A DNA stretch of 64,000 nucleotides from contig NZ_JAIOUV010000001.1 in the NCBI RefSeq assembly GCF_019931145.1, positions 124,001 through 188,000 of the forward strand, read 5' to 3'. Below are positions 51,167 through 60,397 of the stretch, in pieces. Each line of letters starts with the position of its first letter. Position 1 is the first letter of the stretch. The notes beneath the pieces are model-generated. The model saw only the letters and a list, made by a program, of their open reading frames with translations, had not been told where the DNA came from and made no database searches. The position numbers and the translations under genes are program-made. This stretch comes from Marinicella meishanensis (GTDB lineage: Bacteria > Pseudomonadota > Gammaproteobacteria > Xanthomonadales > Marinicellaceae).

Positions 51167-51183
51167 GGTGGGCCTTGCCCACC
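51167..51183 (+). promoter_or_regulatory. 7-bp hairpin in the 5' leader of the YeaQ-like gene
   Basis: GGTGGGC, a 3-base loop CTT and GCCCACC, 26 bases before the start codon. Position in the leader suggests a role in translation or transcript stability. Confidence 0.4.
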
Positions 51184-51208
51184 TTTAACATCAACAGAGG
51201 AGCATCAC

Positions 51209-51469
51209 ATGAGTTTAGAAGCACTGATCATCACCCTGGTAGTGGGTGCGGTGGCTGGCTGGTTGGCCGGTATTTTAATGAAAGGCAAAGGCTTTGGCCT
51301 GGTCCCCAACATCGTCATTGGCATCATCGGCGCCTTCGTCGGCGGCTACGTGTTTGGTTTGTTGGGTGTCTCCCTGGGCGGCGGACTGGTCGGAGCCATC
51401 ATCACCGCCACCATTGGCGCCATCGTCTTGTTGCTGGTCATCGGGGTGTTGAAAAAGGCAGCCAAGTAG
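51209..51469 (+). CDS. GlsB/YeaQ/YmgE family stress-response membrane protein
   Basis: An 86-residue, very hydrophobic protein with three membrane segments and the glycine pattern of the family: GAVAGWLAGILMKGKGFGLV, IVIGIIGAFVGGYVFGL and AIITATIGAIVLLLVIGV. These small inner-membrane proteins are induced by osmotic or acid stress in other bacteria. GAGGAG precedes ATG 51209. Confidence 0.9.
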   Translation: MSLEALIITLVVGAVAGWLAGILMKGKGFGLVPNIVIGIIGAFVGGYVFGLLGVSLGGGLVGAIITATIGAIVLLLVIGVLKKAAK

Positions 51470-51519
51470 CCTGCCAGAAAAATCTGTTTGGGGTGCCTGC
51501 TGAAGCTCAGCCAACGCCT

Positions 51520-53259
51520 TCAATCGGCCTTAACCGGGCGCCCCAACAAAAAGCCCTGGACATAACGACAACCGAGTTCGGCCAAACACTCTTTTTGGGC
51601 AGCGGTTTCCACCCCTTCGGCAATCACTTGCAAGTTCAACTCCTGGGCCATCAACATCATGATCTTGATCAGCGAAATGTCGGTCTGTGAATCGGGCAAT
51701 TCCTTGATGAAACTGCGGTCTATTTTCAGCGCGTTGAATTGAATCTTTTTCAGCTGTGAGAGGTTGGAATAACCGGTGCCGAAGTCATCGACAAAAAAGC
51801 GCATGCCGTGCAGGTCGCGCTGTTGCACCAGGCGGGTGATGTAGTCATTCATGTCAAACATGACATTCTCGGTGACTTCGACCGCCAGTTGCGAGGGGTT
51901 GATTTGGGTGCGTTTGATTTGTTCAATCAAACAGGCCTCAAACGACGGGTGCATCAACTGCTTGGGTGACACATTGATCGACACGTATTCACCTTGGTCA
52001 CAACGCTTTTGAATGAACTGCACCGCTTGTTCGATCACCAATTCCCCCAAATGCAGGATCAAATCAGACACTTCGGCAATGGCGATAAACTCCGAGGGAC
52101 TGACCGAGCCGAACACCTGATCATTCCATCGGGACAAGGCTTCATAACCGACGACTTGGTCGTTGTGGCCATCAACAATCGGCTGAAAATGCACTTCCAA
52201 CTGTTTCGACTTGATCGCATCGCGCAGATACACGTCCATCTCCAGTTTGCGCTTGATGGTGTTGGTGTAAGCCTCCTCGTAGAATTGATGGCCGCCGCGG
52301 TTGTTTTTCTTGGCCACGTACATCGCCGCGTCGGCGTGTTGTGCCAGGGTGATCACGTCCTGTCCGTCTTCCGGGAAGCTGGCGATGCCGATGCTGGCAT
52401 TGATGAACACCCGGTGCTGGTTGGAATCGAACGGCTGCTTGAGGATACGGAATATGTTCTTGGTGACTTTCTCGATTTCGGCCCTGTCCTGGTAATCCAC
52501 CAACAACATGAATTCATCACCACCGACCCGGGCCACGCGGCCTTGGTCTTTGATCACCTTGACCAGGCGGTTACCCACCGCTTTGATCAGGGCATCACCC
52601 ACCGGGTGGCCATAGCTTTCATTGATGAACTTGAAGTCATCCAGGTCCAAAAAAATCATGGCAAATTTTTCACCGGCATGGCTGGCCCGATCGATGAACT
52701 CAGTGGCTGCAGTGGTCAATGCCGATTTGTTCATCAACTCAGTGACCGGATCGACATTGGCCATCCAGGTGAGCTTTTCATGCACGTTTTGCAACTCTTG
52801 GGTGCGGTCTTCGAGGATCAACTTGAGTTTGCTGTTGGCTTCGTTCAGTTCTTTTTCATACCGCTTCATTTCGGTGATGTCGGTGATCACCCCACACAAG
52901 ACCCCACCCAATTTGTCGTCTTGGAACACCATTTTTCTGACCATCAAGTTCAGCCGATTGCCCCCTGCATCGGTCATGCTTTCTTCGCTGACGATGGCCT
53001 CTGAGGTGGCGTAGGCTTCTTCGTCTTTTTGCTTACAAACTGCGGCTTCTTCGGCTGGTAAAAACTCATAATCTATTTGTCCCAACATTTCATTGCGGCT
53101 GCGTCCCATCAAATGACAAAAGGCGTCATTGACCAAAATGAGGCGGTGCTTCTTGTCTTTGACAAATACCGGGGTGGGTAATGAGTTGATGATACTTTCA
53201 AACAACGCGGCTATTTTCAAGCCTTGTTGCAACACATCATGTGCGGGCTGCTCAGCCAC
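51520..53259 (-). CDS. PAS-GGDEF-EAL cyclic-di-GMP enzyme
   Basis: A 579-residue cytoplasmic protein. A PAS domain (about 20-135: LPTPVFVKDKKHRLILVNDA) is followed by a short coiled coil, a GGDEF domain (VARVGGDEFMLLV, active site complete) and an EAL domain (GYEALSRW, EVTENVMFD, FFVDDFGTGYSNL, KIDRSFI, EGVETA, all catalytic residues present). It could make or break c-di-GMP. The start is GTG 53259, overlapping the KMO stop (GTGGCTGA). It is the last gene of the kynurenine unit. Confidence 0.9.
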   Translation of the reverse strand: MAEQPAHDVLQQGLKIAALFESIINSLPTPVFVKDKKHRLILVNDAFCHLMGRSRNEMLGQIDYEFLPAEEAAVCKQKDEEAYATSEAIVSEESMTDAGGNRLNLMVRKMVFQDDKLGGVLCGVITDITEMKRYEKELNEANSKLKLILEDRTQELQNVHEKLTWMANVDPVTELMNKSALTTAATEFIDRASHAGEKFAMIFLDLDDFKFINESYGHPVGDALIKAVGNRLVKVIKDQGRVARVGGDEFMLLVDYQDRAEIEKVTKNIFRILKQPFDSNQHRVFINASIGIASFPEDGQDVITLAQHADAAMYVAKKNNRGGHQFYEEAYTNTIKRKLEMDVYLRDAIKSKQLEVHFQPIVDGHNDQVVGYEALSRWNDQVFGSVSPSEFIAIAEVSDLILHLGELVIEQAVQFIQKRCDQGEYVSINVSPKQLMHPSFEACLIEQIKRTQINPSQLAVEVTENVMFDMNDYITRLVQQRDLHGMRFFVDDFGTGYSNLSQLKKIQFNALKIDRSFIKELPDSQTDISLIKIMMLMAQELNLQVIAEGVETAAQKECLAELGCRYVQGFLLGRPVKAD

Positions 53260-54622
53260 GATGCGGCAACCTCGGCAGTTTTTGTTTGACCAGGCGTTCG
53301 GCCCGGGCCATGTTAACTTGATCCAACGCCTCAACGCCAACCGTCAGATCCGACAGAATCTTGGCCTGGATCTTACCCCGGGCAAAAGCCTGGGCATAAG
53401 GGATCAGGTGAAACATCACCATCGAGTAGCGCGGGATGAAGTAATCCGGCAAGCGCCGCTCCAGCTCAAAAGCAATGGCTTTTTTCAAATGAAATTTTGG
53501 GTCATTGACCGTGGCCCGCATCTCCACATAGTTTTCCAGGGCCATGTCGGCGATGGCATTGGAGTTGTCCATGCGGCTGTCTACAAAGGCTGGAATGGCT
53601 TGCTGCCAGTCATCATCAAACCGGGTCAAGGCTTGTTCCATGGCCACGCAGTCTTCAAAGCCGGCGTTCATGCCTTGACCATGGAACGGCACGATGGCAT
53701 GCGCCGCATCGCCGGTCAGCACCGCCCGCTGGTAATGCCAATCCTGACAACGGATGGTGCCCAGGTAACCGGTGGGATTGTTGAAGTAATCATGCACCAG
53801 ATCCGGGATCAGGGGTTTGGCATCGGCAAAGAATTGATCAAACAAGTCATGCAAGGCCGCCTCATCGTTGATCGAGGCAAAACTGATCGGCCCCTCATTG
53901 GGCATGAACAAGGTCAGGGTGAAACTGCCATCGGGATTGGGCAAGCCAATCATCATGTAATCACCCCGGGGCCAAATGTGTAAGGCTTCTGGTTCCAACT
54001 GAAAGCCACCATCGGCTGCGGGCGGGATGGTCAGTTCTTTGTAGGAGTGGTCCAACAGTTCCGCCGAAAAAGTGGTTTCCTGTAAGTCCTTCATCGACTG
54101 CCGCACCTGTGAGCCACCGCCATCGGCTCCGATCAAATAATCATAGGCCACGAAGATGTTTTCTCCAGTGGGCTGATTGATGACGGTGCACTGGTTTTGT
54201 TCGAAATTTATCGCGGTGCATTCGTGTTTGAAATGAAAGGTCACCTGACCGGTGGCTTCAGCGGCGTCTCGCAACAAACTGACCAGGCCGGCACGCGACA
54301 CCGAGTAAATCACTTCCTCGGGTTTTTGACCGTAACTTTGGAATTTCAATTGACCGGCTTCATCATGCAGCATGCGCCCTTGCATGGGAATCAACAATTC
54401 ATTGACCTGGTCCATCAGACCCAAGCGGTCCAAAGCATCGATGCCCCGATTGGCCAGTGCCAGATTGATCGAACGGCCGGCCGAAATGGCTTCTTTGCGG
54501 ATGTCTGGCAACTGCTCGTATACGCTGACCCGATAACCCCGACGGGCCAGGAAAATGGCTTGCATGGAACCGACCAAACCGGCCCCCATGATGACAATGT
54601 GTTGTGGTTTTGCTGTGCTCAT
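53252..54622 (-). CDS. kmo: kynurenine 3-monooxygenase
   Basis: A 456-residue FAD-dependent aromatic hydroxylase. HIVIMGAGLVGSMQAIFLAR binds FAD; GADGGGSQVRQSM and VLTGDAAHAIVPFHGQGMNA are the second and third FAD motifs. ISAGRSINLALANRG and RDYMMIGLPN fit the KMO family. It turns L-kynurenine into 3-hydroxykynurenine with NADPH and oxygen. ATG 54622 overlaps the kynureninase stop (ATGA), so the two steps of the pathway are translationally coupled. Confidence 0.92.
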   Translation of the reverse strand: MSTAKPQHIVIMGAGLVGSMQAIFLARRGYRVSVYEQLPDIRKEAISAGRSINLALANRGIDALDRLGLMDQVNELLIPMQGRMLHDEAGQLKFQSYGQKPEEVIYSVSRAGLVSLLRDAAEATGQVTFHFKHECTAINFEQNQCTVINQPTGENIFVAYDYLIGADGGGSQVRQSMKDLQETTFSAELLDHSYKELTIPPAADGGFQLEPEALHIWPRGDYMMIGLPNPDGSFTLTLFMPNEGPISFASINDEAALHDLFDQFFADAKPLIPDLVHDYFNNPTGYLGTIRCQDWHYQRAVLTGDAAHAIVPFHGQGMNAGFEDCVAMEQALTRFDDDWQQAIPAFVDSRMDNSNAIADMALENYVEMRATVNDPKFHLKKAIAFELERRLPDYFIPRYSMVMFHLIPYAQAFARGKIQAKILSDLTVGVEALDQVNMARAERLVKQKLPRLPHRG

Positions 54623-55893
54623 AAAGCGGCCTCCAGGATCTCCACAAAGCGGTGACAATCGGTGAAACGGTTGTACAAAGGCACCGGCGCCACCCGGATC
54701 ACATTGGGCTCACGCCAGTCACCGGTCACCCCGGCGGCCTCTATGGCAGCAAAGATGGCCTGGCCACTGTGCTGTTCGGTGGTGATGGTCAAAGACAACT
54801 GACAACCACTCAAAGGGTCATCCGGGGTGATGATTTGGACCTGCTCAGGCAAGCGTTGTTGCAACAAAAACCGCATGTAAGCGGTTAATTGCTTCGATTT
54901 GTCGCGAAGTGCATCGATACCGCCGGCTTGTTTGAAGGTATCCAGGGAAGCCCGAATGGCCGCCAGTGACAGGATCGGCGGGTTGGACAACTGCCAGCCT
55001 TCGGCCGATTGGATCGGCACAAAGTGATTCTCCATTTTGAAGCGGGTGGCTTTGTCGTGCCCCCACCAACCGGCAAATCGCGGCAAATCGGGGTTGTCGT
55101 GGTGTTTCTCATGCACGAAACAACCGGCCACCGAACCAGGGCCAGAGTTGAGGTATTTGTAGGTACACCAAGCGGCAAAATCCACCCCCCAATCATGCAG
55201 TTGCATGGGGATGTTGCCGGCCGCATGGGCCAAATCGAAACCGACTGTGATGTGGTGGTGCTGGGCCGCATCGGCAATCGCTTGCATGTCAAACACCTGT
55301 CCGGTGTAATACTGCACCCCAGGCAGCATGATCAAGGCCAGCTCATCGGCGTGTTCATCAATGGCAGCCAGGATGTCATCCAAGCGCAAGGTTTCCTCGC
55401 CTGCACGGGGTTTGAGCAAAACCAGCGATGCCGCCGGATCGTGGCCGTGGAATTTGATTTGTGATTCCACCGCGTAGTGATCAGAAGGGAAGGCATGGTC
55501 CTCGATCATGATTTTATGCCGCTTTGCTGTGGGCTGGTAAAAACTCACCATCAAGAAGTGCAGGTTGGCGGTCAATGAGTTCATGCACACCACCTCAGCC
55601 GGTTTGGCGCCAACCAACTTGGCCGATTCTGCGGTCAGGAATTCATGGTAGGGCATCCACGGGTATTCGCAGTCAAAATGCCCTTTGACCCCCAAAGTTT
55701 GCCATTTGTGCAGTTCATCTTGCAGGTAGCTGGCCGTGCGTTTGGGTTGCAGACCCAGTGAATTGCCACACAGGTAAATTTCTGCTTGGTCCGTGCCTTT
55801 GATGGTGGGGATGTGAAATTCATCGCGCATGTGGGCCAGGGGATCGCGTTGATCCAACTGCTGCGCAAACCCCAAATGATCTTCAAAATCCAT
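54619..55893 (-). CDS. kynU: kynureninase
   Basis: A 424-residue PLP enzyme. LCGNSLGLQPK near residue 50, VGFDLAHAAGNIPMQLHDWG holds the cofactor aspartate and ligand residues, and CTYKYLNSGPGSVAGCFVHE has the PLP-binding lysine. It cleaves 3-hydroxykynurenine to 3-hydroxyanthranilate and alanine. ATG 55893 gives MDFEDHLGFAQQL; an earlier in-frame ATG is unlikely. A TATAAT box on the minus strand lies 28 bases upstream, so kynU may start its own unit. Confidence 0.93.
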   Translation of the reverse strand: MDFEDHLGFAQQLDQRDPLAHMRDEFHIPTIKGTDQAEIYLCGNSLGLQPKRTASYLQDELHKWQTLGVKGHFDCEYPWMPYHEFLTAESAKLVGAKPAEVVCMNSLTANLHFLMVSFYQPTAKRHKIMIEDHAFPSDHYAVESQIKFHGHDPAASLVLLKPRAGEETLRLDDILAAIDEHADELALIMLPGVQYYTGQVFDMQAIADAAQHHHITVGFDLAHAAGNIPMQLHDWGVDFAAWCTYKYLNSGPGSVAGCFVHEKHHDNPDLPRFAGWWGHDKATRFKMENHFVPIQSAEGWQLSNPPILSLAAIRASLDTFKQAGGIDALRDKSKQLTAYMRFLLQQRLPEQVQIITPDDPLSGCQLSLTITTEQHSGQAIFAAIEAAGVTGDWREPNVIRVAPVPLYNRFTDCHRFVEILEAAL

Positions 55894-55920
55894 GTTTAAA
55901 ATGTCAATGAAAGGCCAATC

Positions 55921-55926
55921 ATTATA
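55921..55926 (-). promoter_or_regulatory. candidate -10 box upstream of kynU
   Basis: A perfect TATAAT on the minus strand, 28 bases before kynU. No good -35 box is present at 17 bases, so it might need an activator. Confidence 0.35.
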
Positions 55927-55998
55927 AAGCAATCAACCCACAATAACAGGGGCAAGCGCCCGCCTTTTCCTGGCCAGCGCTGGTCATGGGTCAGCGGC

Positions 55999-58900
55999 TT
56001 AATCCGCTTCTTTGTCGGAGCCTTGATCAACCGCTGGGTCGTTGGCCTGAGCTGCGTCCAAGTCAGCCGCTTTTTGCGGGCGCTTAAACCGCGGCCACCA
56101 GTCGCCTTGGCGCAGGCTTTGCAGCAAGTCTTTGAGCCAACCCAGCAAGGCAAAACTGATCCAAATCGACCAAAACAAGATCAACAATTTATACCACCAC
56201 AAATGCAAGGACAACACGGTGATGGTGGGCAGTTGTTGGGTCCCGACATCCACATACCAAGACAGCCTGGAGGCACTGGCACCATTGCCCGCGATGCCCA
56301 TGTCGGGGTAGGACAACAAGCCGTAGGCCACCGCCCCGATCAACACCAGCAAGGCGCTCAAGGTGAACAACAAACTGAACCATTGCAACAAAATGCGTTT
56401 GGCGCGGGAGGCAAAGCCGGCGAATTGCTGTTTCCAACCGACGAAGAACAACCAGGCAGCGACCCAGGTGAATGCCACCCAAGAGAACGTGCCAAAGGCC
56501 GAGCCCAAGACCAGCCATTGCCAAGCGCGCAACGGTGAATACTTCAGCCGCGCCAAAAACAAGGCCAAGACCACAAACACCAGCAGTTCTCCCCAGTATA
56601 GGAAGGCCGGCCCCACCCCGGCCGAGCCGCCCCACAACAACCAGCGATCACGCGGCAAGTTGATGGTTTGGTTGAGGTTGCTGTAAGGGTTGTTGAGGTT
56701 GATGCTCGGGGTTTGGTGGTGCACACCCAACTCTTGATTCACGTGCCATTCAATGTCCACCGTGTGGTTGCCGGGTAAATAGCTGACTGCCACCACCCCG
56801 TCTTCATTGACCAAGTTGGAATCAACCCCATCAAAGGTGACTTGTTTGACCACGGCAGCCGGATCCAAGTTGACTTCAAAGCGTCCGCCTTGGGTGGCCC
56901 GATAGGTGATGCGGGTGGTGGTTTTGGTGGTTCTTTTGCCCACCGTGTAGCTGTTGTTGATGGCATCGATGGACAGCGCAGCCCCGGCCACAGCGGCCGG
57001 ACGCGACACCTTGATTTCGATCGACTCACCGGGCCTGGGCATGTAAATGTGCTCAAAAAAGTCGTCGTAATCCAAATCATTGCTTTCTGCCGCCACCAAC
57101 GGCACGCCGCTGATGTTGACGTGCCACTGCGGTGATGAAATCACCCGCCAGGTTTCAATGTATTGCTGGCTGTCTTGTGCCGTGATTTGCCACAGGTCCA
57201 AGCGGTCCAGCCGCGAACGCCAGCTCAGGGACTGTTCGTTCGGTCCCAAATTGACCTGCACCGCACCGGCCTCATCGCGGGTCACCTTATCCAGTGGAAA
57301 CTCATTCTCCAACAAGGGGATGGTGAGGTTGATCACGCCTTGTTTGGGTGCCACTCGGGTCACGGTGTTGTCCACAAACCACTGATCATCGAAGGTGATC
57401 GACCGCTCCAGCTTGATAAACGGCGCAATGTCGGTGGTTTGGGTCCGCTCATCTTCACCACCCGTTTCGTTGTTGACTGGGCGGTTGTTGGCGATCAATT
57501 GCAAAGTGTCACCGGTCAACCGTTGGCCGTCCAATCCGGCCACTTGCCAGTCACTGGCCGCGGTGGTCACATGCCCTGGAGCCAGCGGAAACCGCACCGA
57601 AATGGCATTGCGGTTGGCCAAGGTGCCGGACAAAACGACCTGGTTGATGCCGGGCGATAAGGCCAACCAAGTGCGACCATTGGCCTGCAAGCGGTGGCCC
57701 ACGCTTTGGCCATTGACCGTGACGTCATGCAGTTGCCAGTCGGCCGAGTCTGGAATCGGTACCGCCACCTGGGCTTGGGTGTGGTAGGCCAACTGCATGG
57801 ACAGTTGCTTGCCATTGACCTCGATCGCAGCCGCCGACAAAGCAGCACAGCGGATGTCACATTCGGGCGTTGGGTACAGGCGGTTTTTTAACTCATTGAG
57901 CAAAGCATCCGAGGGATGGTCTGCCGCCAAACTGGGCTGCACCCACAACAGGGTCATCAGCCACACCAGGCTGGTGGCCGTGGTTTTGGTCACGCGCCGC
58001 AAACGCCGGGTCATGTGTTGGATGATGGCCACCAACCACAACACGGTGAAAGTGATCAGCAACAACCGCCACAACACCCGCATCCACGGTGTGAGCAGAA
58101 CCAAACGGTGGCTTTGTTCGGCGGTGATCGGGCCATCCCAACTCAGCACCACCGAATTGTACTGCCATTGGGGGGTGCCTTTACCGGCTTGGATCACGGC
58201 ATCGGTCTGGTAGCGGTTGAGCATGTCGGCGCGCTTGACGCGGGAACCGGTGACGGTGATTTTGCCTTGTTCGGGCACGGCAAAATCCTCGACCACCTGG
58301 TTTTGCATTAGCACTTGATCGGCACTGTAGCGTTGCTCATACACTTGATTCAACGGCGCGACTTTTTTGGCCTGGGCAAAAGAGGGCGAAAATTCGTTGA
58401 ATTCAACCCGATTTTCCAATTGCGGGTGGATCATCAAGCGGGCCTCATTGACCAAGAAAGGAATCAACCAAAACACCAGGGCCAAGACACTGAGCAGGGC
58501 ATAGGTTTGCACCAGGCGCAACCACCGACCCTGGGGGATCCAAGCCATCAGGCCCAAAGCCAGGATCACGCTGCCCCACGCAAACAAAGGCATGTTGAGG
58601 CTGTGGTAACCCAGCACCAAAGCCAACAGGGCAAACACCGCTGAGCGCACGCCAATCACTTTGAATGTCAACACCGTCAGCAGCATGACGATGAAAATGT
58701 CCCACAAGCGCCATTGTTCCAACCACACCTGCTGGCTGCTGTCGACATTGTACGCCGCCAAAGCCATGTAACCATGAGGCAAATACAAGCGGGTTTGCAC
58801 CGATTCAAAAGTGCTGTCCCAGCCACTGATTTGTTGCAAAAACGACGGGCCAATTTCACCATCAATGGTCAAGTCGACCAGTGGTTTGCGCAACTCAACC

Positions 58901-60126
58901 CCCTGTTGCCCATCATCGGCAGCGGTGATCAACAGGGTCTCGCCCGAGGACTCGGCACTCAACAGGCTCAATTCATTGGCCGCATTCAAACGCCAGGAAC
59001 CCAGCTTTTCGCCACTGATGCGGTCTTTGGTGCGAAAACCCTGGCCATCAAATGACAACCAGGCTTGGCGCGCCAAATGCAGTTGTTCGCTTTGGTTCAG
59101 TGTGCCCCTTTTTTGTTCCACCAAGCGGAATTCATCGCCGTCATTGAGCAAAAAATTGGGCACCTCAAACCAGCGCGATGAACTTTGTTCTGGGTTGATC
59201 GCCAACACCCCTTCGACTTGGGTCAAGCGAATGTTTTTGTTGTCTTGATAGGCCCAGATTTCCTGCTGCGGCCATTGCGGTCCGGCGGCGGTGAAGGTGA
59301 AGGACTCTGGCCAACCCAGCACATTCATGGTCAACATCAATTCACTGTAGCCGGGTTTCAACTGCACCCACAAATCACCGGCTTGGTCAACATGGGCATT
59401 CAAATCACCGGACACGTCGGTGATTTGCAACGGCCCGCTCAAGACCCGACCCAAATTCTCCTGCCGCGCCACCCCTGATACTTGCAAATCCAGCGCCACA
59501 AACATCACCATCGGGTGGCCATCAATGAGCAAGCGGTTCACCTCCAGGTCCAAACTGTTGGCCTCGACCTGTTCCTCCTGGGTTTCTTCACCCAACCACA
59601 AAGCCCGCCGTTCGCGCACCGGATAACGCACTGGCTCATCCTCTAAGGTCAGGTTGATGGCCGCCACTTCAGACGGCACGCCGATGGACTCAGGCCGCGT
59701 CGCCCACAAGAATTGGCCACTGATCTCATACACCCCGGGCGTCAACCACACCCGCGGTTGGTTGTGGTGGTTTTGCACCGACAAAAAACGCTGATTGGCC
59801 CGCACCTGTTGGGGCCAGGTTTCGCCATCACCCGGTAGCGGCACCCAAGCGTCTTGCAGCACCTCCCAAGTGATGGCAAAGTCGGCTTGTTGGGCATCCA
59901 CACGGATGTTCAAAGCTTGTGGCCAGGCGCAAACGTGGTTGTCTGCATTGCCATAGGCTTGGTCCGCATAGTGCGGACAGCTGTGGTGACCCTGGTCGTG
60001 TTTGACCCAATCAGCCCAAGCCGCCAAGTCGTCTGGCACGCCGGTCAAATCGGCTTGTGCCTGGGCCACACCCAAGCCAGCCAAGACCGTCAAAATGAAA
60101 CCCCACAAAATCACTTTCCTGTCCAT
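55999..60126 (-). CDS. 1375-residue multi-domain membrane protein of unknown function
   Basis: A protein with signal peptide (VILWGFILTVLAGLGVAQAQA) and alternating large periplasmic and membrane parts. After about 440 residues of beta-rich domain come four to five membrane segments (FIVMLLTVLTFKVIGVRSAV...), a periplasmic loop, a segment near 665 and then TSLVWLMTLLWVQPSLAADH, which looks like an internal signal peptide and suggests an ancient fusion of two exported proteins. A second beta-rich part (about 720-1200) and a C-terminal set of four membrane segments end in an acidic tail. I do not recognise the family. AGGTG precedes ATG 60126. Confidence 0.8.
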   Translation of the reverse strand: MDRKVILWGFILTVLAGLGVAQAQADLTGVPDDLAAWADWVKHDQGHHSCPHYADQAYGNADNHVCAWPQALNIRVDAQQADFAITWEVLQDAWVPLPGDGETWPQQVRANQRFLSVQNHHNQPRVWLTPGVYEISGQFLWATRPESIGVPSEVAAINLTLEDEPVRYPVRERRALWLGEETQEEQVEANSLDLEVNRLLIDGHPMVMFVALDLQVSGVARQENLGRVLSGPLQITDVSGDLNAHVDQAGDLWVQLKPGYSELMLTMNVLGWPESFTFTAAGPQWPQQEIWAYQDNKNIRLTQVEGVLAINPEQSSSRWFEVPNFLLNDGDEFRLVEQKRGTLNQSEQLHLARQAWLSFDGQGFRTKDRISGEKLGSWRLNAANELSLLSAESSGETLLITAADDGQQGVELRKPLVDLTIDGEIGPSFLQQISGWDSTFESVQTRLYLPHGYMALAAYNVDSSQQVWLEQWRLWDIFIVMLLTVLTFKVIGVRSAVFALLALVLGYHSLNMPLFAWGSVILALGLMAWIPQGRWLRLVQTYALLSVLALVFWLIPFLVNEARLMIHPQLENRVEFNEFSPSFAQAKKVAPLNQVYEQRYSADQVLMQNQVVEDFAVPEQGKITVTGSRVKRADMLNRYQTDAVIQAGKGTPQWQYNSVVLSWDGPITAEQSHRLVLLTPWMRVLWRLLLITFTVLWLVAIIQHMTRRLRRVTKTTATSLVWLMTLLWVQPSLAADHPSDALLNELKNRLYPTPECDIRCAALSAAAIEVNGKQLSMQLAYHTQAQVAVPIPDSADWQLHDVTVNGQSVGHRLQANGRTWLALSPGINQVVLSGTLANRNAISVRFPLAPGHVTTAASDWQVAGLDGQRLTGDTLQLIANNRPVNNETGGEDERTQTTDIAPFIKLERSITFDDQWFVDNTVTRVAPKQGVINLTIPLLENEFPLDKVTRDEAGAVQVNLGPNEQSLSWRSRLDRLDLWQITAQDSQQYIETWRVISSPQWHVNISGVPLVAAESNDLDYDDFFEHIYMPRPGESIEIKVSRPAAVAGAALSIDAINNSYTVGKRTTKTTTRITYRATQGGRFEVNLDPAAVVKQVTFDGVDSNLVNEDGVVAVSYLPGNHTVDIEWHVNQELGVHHQTPSINLNNPYSNLNQTINLPRDRWLLWGGSAGVGPAFLYWGELLVFVVLALFLARLKYSPLRAWQWLVLGSAFGTFSWVAFTWVAAWLFFVGWKQQFAGFASRAKRILLQWFSLLFTLSALLVLIGAVAYGLLSYPDMGIAGNGASASRLSWYVDVGTQQLPTITVLSLHLWWYKLLILFWSIWISFALLGWLKDLLQSLRQGDWWPRFKRPQKAADLDAAQANDPAVDQGSDKEAD

Positions 60127-60323
60127 ACATCACCTGTTTGTTGATCGCAGCCAGCCCGAATGGCCAACCGGCATTTTGACATCTTCAATCTTGAGGCACG
60201 CGTTGTCAAACCAAGTTCAATGATTTTGTGACAGAACTCACTGCATCGTGCCTGTGATGCGGTTATTGTCAGCCCAACGGCCTGGTACTTGGGCATCTGC
60301 AGTCTCATTATTGTTTGGAGTTC

Positions 60324-60353
60324 ATGACATGGCCAAATTAAATTGAGTACAAT
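60324..60353 (+). promoter_or_regulatory. candidate promoter for the methyltransferase gene
   Basis: ATGACA, an 18-base spacer and TACAAT on the plus strand, 45 bases before the start codon. Only the -10 box is close to consensus. Confidence 0.35.
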
Positions 60354-60397
60354 ACCCAACAAATATTTTTCGACTTAAAAAAACAAAGACCACCATT

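Noticed and set aside
51994-53004. A 336-codon plus-strand frame opposite the GGDEF-EAL gene
   Set aside because: Antisense shadow of a strongly conserved enzyme; no ribosome binding site and no recognisable domain.
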